Positions 1-5,401 of a DNA stretch of 7,093 nucleotides are shown here, one piece after another (position 1 is the first letter of the stretch; every line of letters starts with the position of its first letter). The translations under genes and the position numbers were made by a program. Location of the stretch: NCBI GenBank assembly GCA_030042815.1, contig JASHYY010000214.1, forward strand, positions 1 to 7,093. Direction: 5' to 3'. The DNA comes from Thermoplasmata archaeon (GTDB lineage Archaea > Thermoplasmatota > Thermoplasmata > Lutacidiplasmatales > UBA184). The notes below the pieces were generated by a model. The model made no database searches. It was not told the DNA's origin and saw only the letters and a program-made list of their open reading frames with translations.

Positions 1-935
1 GAGGACATGGCCGCCCGCAGGGCGAGCCCGTCGCGGACGAACACCATGCCGCTGTCGTAGGGGACGTTCAGCCACTTGTGACCGTCGAGCGCCCAGGAGT
101 CCGCCTCGGCGACCCCGTCGAGAAGGGACCGTCGCGAGGGGACGGCCGCCGCCCACAGGCCGAACGCTCCGTCGACGTGGAGCCACGCTCCGATCGAGCG
201 GGCGCGCGCGCTCACTTCGGCGAGCGGGTCGAAGGCGCCGGTGTTGACGTTGCCCGCCTGAGCGCAGACGATCGCCGGCCCGGCGACCTCGGGTATCTCC
301 GCCGCCCGCATCCGGCCCTGCGCGTCGGTCGGAACCCGGACCACGCGCTCGCGGCCGAATCCGAGCATCGTCAAGGCGCGCAGGACCGAGACGTGGACCT
401 CCTCTCCGACGACCACCGTGACCGGGGGGGCGCCGAACAGCCCGTCGCGCTCCACGTCCCAGCCGGCTCCGTGAAGGACCGAATGGCGGGCCGCCGCGAG
501 ACCGGCGAAATTCGCGAGGGTATCCCCGGTGACGAAGGCGCCCTGCGATCCGTTCGGGAGCCCGAGAAGGTCGCGGACCCACTCGAGCGCGAGCCGTTCC
601 AGCCGAACCGCTCCGGGGGCCATGACACTCGAACCCGCGTTCTGGTTCCAACCCGTGGCCAGCCAATTCGCCGCCAGGGCGACGGGGAGACCGCTCCCGA
701 TGACGAACCCGAAATAGCGACCCCCGGCCGATGCCACGGTGGCGGGAGAGCCGACCTCGTCGAGTTGCGCCAGGACGGCCGACGGGTCCTCCCCGGCGTC
801 GGGGAGCGCGCCGTCGAGCCCGTCGAGGGCCGCCACAGCCGATTCCTCGGGGGCGACCCGACGGTGGGGAAGCGACTCGAGATACCGGCGGGTCCGTTCG
901 GCCGCGTCGTTCAACAGCGCGCTCGTCTGCCCCAT
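1..935 (-). CDS. PLP-dependent group II decarboxylase-like enzyme, partial (C-terminus outside window)
   Basis: The first 311 codons read from an ATG at 935 to the left window edge without a stop. The protein is a fold-type I PLP enzyme of the group II (aromatic/glutamate-type) amino acid decarboxylase family, presumably cytosolic. Visible landmarks are GWNQNAG (95-101), a GAFVTGDTLANFAGLAAAR cofactor-binding stretch (132-150), EEVHVSV with the ring-stacking His181, QAGNVNTGAFDP (226-237), HVDGAFGLW with Asp255 for the pyridine nitrogen, and DGHKWLNVPYDSG with Lys287 as the Schiff-base lysine. Family members usually run to about 450-480 residues, so roughly a third is missing. I recall the family text being close to bacterial proteins annotated as aspartate aminotransferase family or PLP-dependent decarboxylase. 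The substrate cannot be told. An A/T-rich island lies upstream at 952-971. The family call is firm; decarboxylation rather than another PLP reaction is inferred. Confidence 0.9.
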   Translation of the reverse strand, partial: MGQTSALLNDAAERTRRYLESLPHRRVAPEESAVAALDGLDGALPDAGEDPSAVLAQLDEVGSPATVASAGGRYFGFVIGSGLPVALAANWLATGWNQNAGSSVMAPGAVRLERLALEWVRDLLGLPNGSQGAFVTGDTLANFAGLAAARHSVLHGAGWDVERDGLFGAPPVTVVVGEEVHVSVLRALTMLGFGRERVVRVPTDAQGRMRAAEIPEVAGPAIVCAQAGNVNTGAFDPLAEVSARARSIGAWLHVDGAFGLWAAAVPSRRSLLDGVAEADSWALDGHKWLNVPYDSGMVFVRDGLALRAAMS

Positions 936-951
936 GGCCCTGGACCGCGAG

Positions 952-971
952 GGGTTTACTGTTGTTAAGGG
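952..971 (-). promoter_or_regulatory. Putative archaeal promoter box of the PLP decarboxylase gene
   Basis: On the minus strand this reads CCCTTAACAACAGTAAACCC, the only A/T-rich island between the two minus-strand genes. The octamer CCCTTAAC ends 29 bases before the ATG at 935, a spacing that would put the transcript start a few bases before the start codon if it acts as a TATA box. The same octamer precedes the gene at 1767. TTTAC and GTTAA also form a weak dyad. The assignment is inferred from position and composition. Confidence 0.45.
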
Positions 972-1022
972 CCGACGTGACCGCCGGCGCCTTCCCGTCC
1001 CTCGCAGGGTGGGCCGAGGCGT

Positions 1023-1607
1023 TCACGCAGGTCCGGGCGACGGGCCGCCCGGCTTCCGAGCGGCGACCGACTCGACCCGTAGCCGCCGCTGGACGCTCGC
1101 GAGGGCGTAGCCACGGTGGGCGAGCCACTCGCGGATCCGCTCGTGATGGAAGATCTCGGAGTAGAACAGCAGGCCGCCGGGCCGGAGGACTCGGTCGATC
1201 TCGGACAGCGCGCGCGGTACCGGGAGGAAATCCTCGTGCCGGGGACTCGCGTGATGGATCGTGACGAACGCGAGCACGACGTCGAACGATGTGTCCGGGA
1301 AGTCGAGCCCGAGCATGTCCGCCGGACGCAGCTCGAGGGCGGCCGGGCGGCCCTCGGGATACCGCTGACGGACGACGTGACCCGCGGCCGAGAGCTGACG
1401 CGCGTCCACATCGGTCGCGACGTACCGTTGGGGTCGGAACCCGTCGACGACCAGCACGGCCAATCGGGCGTTGCCGCAACCGACCTCGAGGCACTCGGCC
1501 CGGGCGGGGAAAAGGCCGGTCCCTTCCATCCAACGGAATCGTCGACGACCTCGGGAGGCGGCCGATCGATTCACGAAGAACCGGGCCACGGCGTTCATCT
1601 CGGTCAC
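1023..1607 (-). CDS. Class I SAM-dependent methyltransferase, small, substrate unknown
   Basis: This 194-residue protein has the Rossmann-like methyltransferase signature. Motif I is LEVGCGNARLA (40-50), the acidic residue closing strand beta-2 lies in ATDVD (Asp66 or Asp68), and motif II is RPADML with Asp97. FPDTSFDVVLAFVTIHH (103-119) is the usual strand 4 with the post-motif His pair, and LRPGG (141-145) precedes the last strands. It would transfer a methyl group from S-adenosylmethionine in the cytosol; nothing shows the acceptor. The length suits a minimal Methyltransf_11-type domain, with a basic stretch at 20-25 before it. The start is uncertain. GTG at 1607 follows GAGGA (1615-1611) by only 3 bases, and ATG at 1598 follows it by 12. 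The gene ends 87 bases before the decarboxylase start on the same strand, but that gene has its own promoter-like box, so cotranscription is not certain. Confidence 0.88.
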   Translation of the reverse strand: MTEMNAVARFFVNRSAASRGRRRFRWMEGTGLFPARAECLEVGCGNARLAVLVVDGFRPQRYVATDVDARQLSAAGHVVRQRYPEGRPAALELRPADMLGLDFPDTSFDVVLAFVTIHHASPRHEDFLPVPRALSEIDRVLRPGGLLFYSEIFHHERIREWLAHRGYALASVQRRLRVESVAARKPGGPSPGPA

Positions 1608-1728
1608 GGGTCCTCACGGGACCACCGCGCCCCGGTCGTTTGACCTCGACGCCCTCTCCCCCGGGTCCCGCCGGTGGCTCTCGGGGGTCGACCGGCTGTC
1701 GCGGCCTGACGGCGTGACGGTTCCGACA

Positions 1729-1736
1729 CCCTTAAC
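1729..1736 (+). promoter_or_regulatory. Putative TATA-like box CCCTTAAC of the HELYH gene
   Basis: CCCTTAAC ends 31 bases before the ATG at 1767. An archaeal TATA box is centred about 26 bases before the transcript start, so this would give a very short leader. No Shine-Dalgarno sequence sits at working distance, which fits leaderless or near-leaderless translation. Confidence 0.5.
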
Positions 1737-1755
1737 GTCGAGAGGATTTCTCGAC
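1737..1755. repeat. Perfect 7-bp inverted repeat, possible operator
   Basis: GTCGAGA and TCTCGAC are exact reverse complements separated by GGATT. The repeat begins directly after the CCCTTAAC box and ends 11 bases before the ATG at 1767, so it covers the predicted transcript start. That placement is typical of an archaeal repressor site; a hairpin at the 5' end of the mRNA is the alternative. Confidence 0.45.
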
Positions 1756-1766
1756 CGATCGAGCCT

Positions 1767-2339
1767 ATGACGAGCACGCGCCCAGCCCGGGTCGCCCCTC
1801 CCCCCGAGTTTCGTTTCGACCGCGACGTCCGACTGGGCCGCTACCGTCTCCTCAGCCTCTTCCGAGGCATCGACCGGGTCCCGCCGTTCGCCGACTATCC
1901 CGCGACCGCCGCGCAACGTCGCCGCGTGGTCCGCGCGACCTCGGTCGAGGTCGTGCGCGGGCCGGTGTGGATGTACGTCGCCCCCCACGAGGTTCCCCCG
2001 TTCGCGAAGGCCGTCGGCTGGAAACCGGTGACCTGCGATACCGACTGCATCGTCGTCGGCCGGAGCCATCTCGCGAAGAGTCCGGCGATCACGGTCTACC
2101 TCGATATCCTGCACGAGCTGTACCACATCTTCCAACGCCGCGCCGGTCGGGAACTCTGGGACATCTCGAACGGCTACGCCGGCAGCCCGACCGAGCTCGA
2201 GGCGTACGCCTTCGCCGTCCGGGAGGCCCGACGCCTGGGCGCCACCGACCGGTACCTGCGACAGTACCTCGAGGTCGACTGGATCGACCGGAAAGAGCAC
2301 GCCCGCCTCGTCCAGAACCTCGGCGTCTCGTTGAAGTGA
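1767..2339 (+). CDS. HExxH metallopeptidase-like protein, ImmA/IrrE-like active-site pattern, function unknown
   Basis: This 190-residue protein is not one I recognise by name. Its core is ILHELYHIF, with His116, Glu117 and His120 forming an HExxH zinc site. TELEAYAFAVREARRLG follows 23 residues later, with Glu143 or Glu145 as the likely third ligand. The spacing and the E-x-E-A-x-x-F-A pattern recall the ImmA/IrrE gluzincin group (HExxH followed by ExEAxxFA). The HExxH helix is preceded by VGRSHLAKSPAITVYLDIL. The N-terminal 110 residues are basic and contain no HTH or membrane segment that I can see, and a stand-alone enzyme without the XRE repressor is unlike the classical ImmA/ImmR pair. 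It could cleave a protein or act as a regulator; no substrate is visible. The ATG is chosen because the promoter box and inverted repeat lie just before it. Confidence 0.8.
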   Translation: MTSTRPARVAPPPEFRFDRDVRLGRYRLLSLFRGIDRVPPFADYPATAAQRRRVVRATSVEVVRGPVWMYVAPHEVPPFAKAVGWKPVTCDTDCIVVGRSHLAKSPAITVYLDILHELYHIFQRRAGRELWDISNGYAGSPTELEAYAFAVREARRLGATDRYLRQYLEVDWIDRKEHARLVQNLGVSLK

Positions 2340-2462
2340 CGGTGGCTCGCCTCTCGCCGCGCGAAGCAGGGAGCCGCCGCGAAGGCACGGCCGAGGCGGA
2401 AGCGCGCGGGACGAGTCGATAAGTAACCCTGTTCCGGTGGGCCGACCGGAGGAGCCGAACCC
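2340..2462 (+). promoter_or_regulatory. Promoter region and leader of the alanine-rich helical protein
   Basis: This 123-base gap holds an A/T island GATAAGTAAC (2418-2427), which as a TATA box would start transcription near 2445-2450. A strong Shine-Dalgarno GGAGGAG (2448-2454) lies 8 bases before the ATG at 2463. The rest is GC-rich with no recognisable terminator or RNA gene. Confidence 0.45.
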
Positions 2463-2678
2463 ATGGCGGACGACAGCCTGAGGGACGCGATCGAGGCCAC
2501 GAAGAAGGCTGCGAAGGAGCTCTCGGAGGCGGCGGCGGAGCTGACGAGAAAGGCGCTCGCCAAGGCCCAGGCCGCGACGAAAGACCCGACGAGCACCGCG
2601 AAGCGGACCGCCCATCGTGCGGCGCAGGAGCTGGACGCCGTCGCAAAAGAGGTCGACCGGATCCTCCGGGACCTCTGA
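2463..2678 (+). CDS. Small alanine-rich helical protein, function unknown
   Basis: This 71-residue protein has no family I recognise. About a quarter of its residues are alanine and charges are nearly balanced (roughly 14 basic, 13 acidic). The single proline (Pro42, in KDPTST) splits it into two predicted amphipathic helices, about 3-40 and 43-70, each with regular Lys/Glu and Leu/Ala spacing. There is no signal peptide, cysteine or membrane segment. The composition resembles LEA-like, phasin-like or apolipoprotein-like helical proteins, or a small coiled-coil partner; these are analogies of composition only. The ATG is supported by GGAGGAG 8 bases upstream, the only strong Shine-Dalgarno in the window, which suggests a leadered and perhaps well-expressed mRNA. 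It lies between the HELYH protein and the zinc-finger-like protein on the same strand. Confidence 0.75.
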   Translation: MADDSLRDAIEATKKAAKELSEAAAELTRKALAKAQAATKDPTSTAKRTAHRAAQELDAVAKEVDRILRDL

Positions 2679-2722
2679 CGAGCTCCCGCGACGAGGCGGG
2701 CGAGGGCCCGCCGGTGGGATTG

Positions 2723-2727
2723 TTATA
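2723..2727 (+). promoter_or_regulatory. Archaeal TATA-like box TTATA of the small zinc protein gene
   Basis: TTATA, within GATTGTTATAGTC, is centred 24 bases before the ATG at 2749. That is the distance expected for a leaderless archaeal transcript. It is the best TATA match in the window and supports the short start rather than a longer in-frame upstream start. Confidence 0.6.
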
Positions 2728-2748
2728 GTCGGCCCCCTTCGGGACAGC

Positions 2749-2871
2749 ATGCAGGGCGGCAACGCCACCACGATCCGCTGCACCGCGTGCGGGACGACGT
2801 TCTCCTCGGCCGACACCGCCGAGCTGGCGAACCACGTCGGGCACCCGCTGGAGCACATCGAGCAGGGGTGA
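2749..2871 (+). CDS. Tiny zinc-finger-like protein (CxxC...HxxH), 40 residues
   Basis: The reading frame encodes 40 residues with IRCTACGTTF giving Cys11 and Cys14, and ANHVGHPLEH giving His29, His32 and His36. This CxxC-x14-HxxH arrangement is a C2H2-like zinc knuckle with aromatic Phe18 and Leu26 in finger-core positions. Small one-finger proteins of this kind are widespread in archaea and their roles are mostly unknown; DNA, RNA or protein binding are all possible. The frame stays open upstream to 2617 and overlaps the helical-protein gene, but the TTATA box 24 bases before 2749 argues that the short form is made. The next gene, an oxidoreductase, starts 80 bases downstream on the same strand and could be read from the same promoter. 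Confidence 0.72.
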   Translation: MQGGNATTIRCTACGTTFSSADTAELANHVGHPLEHIEQG

Positions 2872-2884
2872 CCCGCCCCGACCG

Positions 2885-2929
2885 CGTCCGGGACCCCGGG
2901 GGGCGGAGTCCCGACGGGCCTAGGTCGGG
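2885..2929 (+). other. Overlapping GC-rich stem-loops before the oxidoreductase gene
   Basis: CGTCCGGGAC (2885-2894) can pair with GTCCCGACG (2908-2916), leaving one bulged C and a 13-base loop. CCCGAC (2910-2915) can instead pair with GTCGGG (2924-2929) around an 8-base loop. The two stems share a strand and exclude each other. GC-rich DNA gives such pairs by chance, so a regulatory role is speculative. Confidence 0.3.
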
Positions 2930-2951
2930 CGGGAGCCGAAGGACACGGGGC

Positions 2952-4343
2952 ATGCCGGAGCGGGATCGGTACGACGTCGTGATCGTAGGGGCCGGGGCGC
3001 TCGGCCTCGCATCGGCCTACCATCTGAGCGAGCGGCTGCCGGAGCTTTCGGTCCTGGTCGTCGACGCCCGCTCGGGACCGGGGGAGGGGTCGATGGGAGC
3101 CAGCAATGCGATGGTACGGGACGTGTTCAGCTCCCCGGACAACCAGCGACTCGCACGGAACGCGATCGCGTTCTACCGGCGGACGATGGACGCCCACGAG
3201 GAGCTGCGTACGCCCGTTCCGTTGCTGGACCTCTACGGGTACCTCTGGCTCCTGCCCGAAACGCTGCTCCGGGAGTACTCCTCGTTCGTGTCCCAGAGCC
3301 GCGGACTGGTCGATGTGCGGCCGGTCCCCCTCGACCAGGTACGCACGCTGCCCGGACTCGAAGTGGCCCCGGCCCGCTGGTTCGAGGGAGACGCGGCCGA
3401 GCCCCCGGAGCCGATCGCCGGCGGGTTGTTCGGCCGCAACTGCGGAGCGGTCGCGCCGGACCTGCTCGCGAGATTCTACTGCGGGGAGGCCCGGCGACGG
3501 GGCGTCGAGTTCCGCTTCGACACGTGCGTCCGCCGCCTCTCCTTCGAAGGGCGGGAGGAGATCCTGCTGCACGAGCCTTCGAAGAGCCCGTTCGCGTTCC
3601 AGGAGCACATGCGAGGCCGGCTCCGGATCTCTCGCGTCCACCTGGCCGACGGACGGTCGGTCTCGACCGACCGGGTCGTGGTCGCGGCCGGCGCGTGGTC
3701 GGACAAGCTGCTGCATCCGCTGGGGGTCGCGACGGCGTGCAGCGCCCGCCCGGAGATGCTGTTCTCCGCGGCCGGTCCGGCGGTCGACGAACTCCTCCGC
3801 TGGGAGCCGCCGCTCGAGCCGGTCGACCGGGACGCCCGCGGACGACCCCGCATCCCGTTCGTCATACTCCCGACCGGGGCGATGCTGAAGCCAATCTTCG
3901 CGCAGCGAGAGATGTGGCTCGGGTGCGTCGACACGGTCGCCCGTCCGATCGGGACCCGGGAGGACCCGGCCCGGGACGGTCGCCTCGACTACGACATGGC
4001 CGCGTTGGGGGACCGGGACGCGTTCGCGACCGACGTTCTCCCGGCGGTGACGCCGTACCTCCCGCGCTTCGAGACGGACGCCGTCCGGCTGACCAACTCC
4101 TGGGGAGGCTACTACAATTTCAGCCCGGAGGGATTGCCGGTGCTGTTCGAGGAGCCGTTCGGGGTCCTGTTCGTCGGCGGGGACTCCGGGAGCGGCGTGA
4201 TGAAGGCGGACTCGCTCGGCCGGCTCGTCGCGGCCCGCCTCGAAGGCCGCCGCTACGCGACGTTGTTCACGGGCGAGACGTACCGCCTCGACCGCCTCTC
4301 GCTCGCCCACCGTGGGGTGGAGGAAGAGCGGATCATCCTCTGA
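2952..4343 (+). CDS. FAD-dependent oxidoreductase of the DAO (D-amino acid/sarcosine oxidase-like) family
   Basis: The 463-residue protein begins with a beta strand and the dinucleotide fold DVVIVGAGALGLASAYHL (8-25), with Asp38 closing strand 2 to bind the FAD ribose. MGASNAMVRD (48-57) corresponds to the SxNxGxxR region of DAO enzymes, VVVAAGAWSDKLL (242-254) is the second FAD motif, and NFSPEGLPVL (389-398) with FVGGDSGSGVMKADSLGRLVA (407-427) forms the C-terminal FAD-binding end. The family oxidises the C-N bond of amino acids or N-methylated amines such as sarcosine, or a related substrate; the substrate here is not determinable. No signal peptide or transmembrane segment is seen. The ATG at 2952 lies just before the Rossmann strand and 8 bases after AAGGA (2939-2943); an in-frame extension to 2787 would overlap the zinc protein and is unlikely. 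It could be transcribed from the TTATA box at 2723. The cysteine-synthase-like gene follows after 62 bases. Confidence 0.9.
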   Translation: MPERDRYDVVIVGAGALGLASAYHLSERLPELSVLVVDARSGPGEGSMGASNAMVRDVFSSPDNQRLARNAIAFYRRTMDAHEELRTPVPLLDLYGYLWLLPETLLREYSSFVSQSRGLVDVRPVPLDQVRTLPGLEVAPARWFEGDAAEPPEPIAGGLFGRNCGAVAPDLLARFYCGEARRRGVEFRFDTCVRRLSFEGREEILLHEPSKSPFAFQEHMRGRLRISRVHLADGRSVSTDRVVVAAGAWSDKLLHPLGVATACSARPEMLFSAAGPAVDELLRWEPPLEPVDRDARGRPRIPFVILPTGAMLKPIFAQREMWLGCVDTVARPIGTREDPARDGRLDYDMAALGDRDAFATDVLPAVTPYLPRFETDAVRLTNSWGGYYNFSPEGLPVLFEEPFGVLFVGGDSGSGVMKADSLGRLVAARLEGRRYATLFTGETYRLDRLSLAHRGVEEERIIL

Positions 4344-4369
4344 GTTTGCCGGCCCCCGGAGGCAGGACC

Positions 4370-4375
4370 AAATAG
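4370..4375 (+). promoter_or_regulatory. Putative promoter box AAATAG of the cysteine-synthase-like gene
   Basis: AAATAG, within GGACCAAATAGGGCC, is the only A/T island in the 62-base gap and is centred 34 bases before the GTG at 4406. A weak GAGG (4396-4399) lies 6 bases before the GTG. This suggests the gene can be transcribed separately from the oxidoreductase. Confidence 0.4.
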
Positions 4376-4405
4376 GGCCGGCCCGGTCCCGGCGCGAGGC
4401 CCCGG

Positions 4406-5341
4406 GTGCGCGTCGACCGTTCGGTCCTGGATGCGGTCGGGAACACGCCGATCGCAGAGCTGCGGCGGGTCGTGCCCCGGGGGTCCGCCCGGGTCCTGGC
4501 GAAGCTCGAGTTCGCGAACCCGACCGGCAGCATGAAGGACCGGGTGGCGAAGGCGATGGTCGAGGCCGCCGAGAAGGACGGGCGGCTCCGCCCGGGCGGC
4601 ACCGTGGTCGAGTACACGGCGGGGACGACCGGGATCTCGCTCGCACTCGTCTGCGCGGCGAAGGGGTACCGGCTCCGGATCGTCTTCTCGGACGCGTTCG
4701 CCGAGGAGAAGCGACGGACGATGGAGGCGTTCGGCGCGGAGGTCCGGGACGTGACGAGCGACCACCATCGGATCACCGAGGCGCTGATCAAGGAGATGGT
4801 CGCGACGGCGGAGCGGCTCGCGCGCGTACCCGGCCACTGGTTCTGCAACCAGCTGTCGAACAGGGACGGCGCCGCCGGCTACCACCCGATGGGCGAGGAG
4901 ATCTGGCAGCAGACGGGCGGGCGGCTCGACGCGTTCGTCCAGGCCGTCGGCACGGCGCACTCGATCCACGGAACGACCGAGGCCCTCTGGCGGCGCAACC
5001 CGCGGGTGGAGGTCGTGGCGGTCGAGCCCGCGGAATCGGCCGTGCTCTCGGGCCGGCCGACCGGCTCGCACCACATCGAGGGGATCGGAATCGGCTACGT
5101 GCCGCCGCTGTGGGACCCGAAGCTCGTGAGTTCGATCGAGCCGGTGTCGACCGAAGACGCCCTACGGATGACCCGGCGGCTCGCGCGCGAGGAAGCCCTC
5201 TTCGTCGGGACGTCGTCGGGGGCGAACGTCGTCGCCGCGCTTCGGGTCGCCGAGCGGCTCGGCCCCGACGCCTCCGTGGTGACGGTCATGGTCGACTCGG
5301 GCCTTCGGTACCTCAGCACCGAACTGTTCCGGGCACCGTAG
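4406..5341 (+). CDS. Cysteine synthase-family PLP enzyme (divergent CysK/CysM-like)
   Basis: The 311-residue protein is a fold-type II PLP enzyme. VGNTPIAEL (11-19) opens the domain, and NPTGSMKDR (38-46) carries Lys44 as the Schiff-base lysine. EYTAGTTGISLA stands where CysK has the substrate loop TSGNTG. VGTAHSIHGT stands where CysK has the glycine-rich phosphate loop GTGGT. HHIEGIGIGYVP and FVGTSSGAN are typical, and DSGLRYLSTELF near the end keeps the serine (about Ser298) facing the pyridine nitrogen. CysK-type enzymes make cysteine from O-acetyl- or O-phosphoserine and sulfide. The altered loops place this protein in a divergent branch that I recall from other prokaryotes and that is annotated only as cysteine synthase family, so a different nucleophile or donor is possible. 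The length is normal. The start is GTG; no earlier start fits better. It converges with the HAD gene. Confidence 0.9.
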   Translation: MRVDRSVLDAVGNTPIAELRRVVPRGSARVLAKLEFANPTGSMKDRVAKAMVEAAEKDGRLRPGGTVVEYTAGTTGISLALVCAAKGYRLRIVFSDAFAEEKRRTMEAFGAEVRDVTSDHHRITEALIKEMVATAERLARVPGHWFCNQLSNRDGAAGYHPMGEEIWQQTGGRLDAFVQAVGTAHSIHGTTEALWRRNPRVEVVAVEPAESAVLSGRPTGSHHIEGIGIGYVPPLWDPKLVSSIEPVSTEDALRMTRRLAREEALFVGTSSGANVVAALRVAERLGPDASVVTVMVDSGLRYLSTELFRAP

Positions 5342-5401
5342 TCGTCGAGCGCCCCCGGCACGGCGGCGATCGCACCCACCGGTCGGACCGAGCGTTCGGC
5401 G

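Larger units (their letters stand above)
1608..1766. other. Divergent intergenic region between the methyltransferase and the HELYH protein
   Basis: These 159 bases separate two divergent genes. I find no tRNA cloverleaf or conserved reading frame in them. The right end holds the CCCTTAAC box and a perfect inverted repeat for the plus-strand gene. For the minus-strand methyltransferase the only candidate box is a weak GTCAAACGA near 1637-1644, about 33 bases before the GTG at 1607. Confidence 0.5.

Noticed and set aside
78..968. A 296-codon plus-strand open frame opposite the PLP decarboxylase
   Set aside because: The minus strand here encodes a convincing PLP enzyme with its Schiff-base lysine, and the plus-strand translation has a shadow-like composition and no motif.
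2617..2871. A longer 84-residue version of the small zinc protein
   Set aside because: The extension overlaps the end of the helical-protein gene in another frame and has no motif, and the TTATA box 24 bases before 2749 supports the short start.
2787..2951. A 55-residue N-terminal extension of the FAD oxidoreductase
   Set aside because: It overlaps the zinc protein, is low-complexity Arg/Gly/Pro sequence, and the FAD fold begins right after the ATG at 2952.
1614..4646. A 1010-codon open frame on the minus strand running across five plus-strand genes
   Set aside because: It is Arg/Pro/Gly-rich, shows no family motif and is antisense to genes with clear domains. Long antisense frames are expected in GC-rich DNA where stop codons are rare.
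5342..5401. Possible terminator between the convergent cysteine-synthase-like and HAD genes
   Set aside because: Only short GC-rich self-complementary bits are present and there is no T-run on either strand, so I could not support a terminator.
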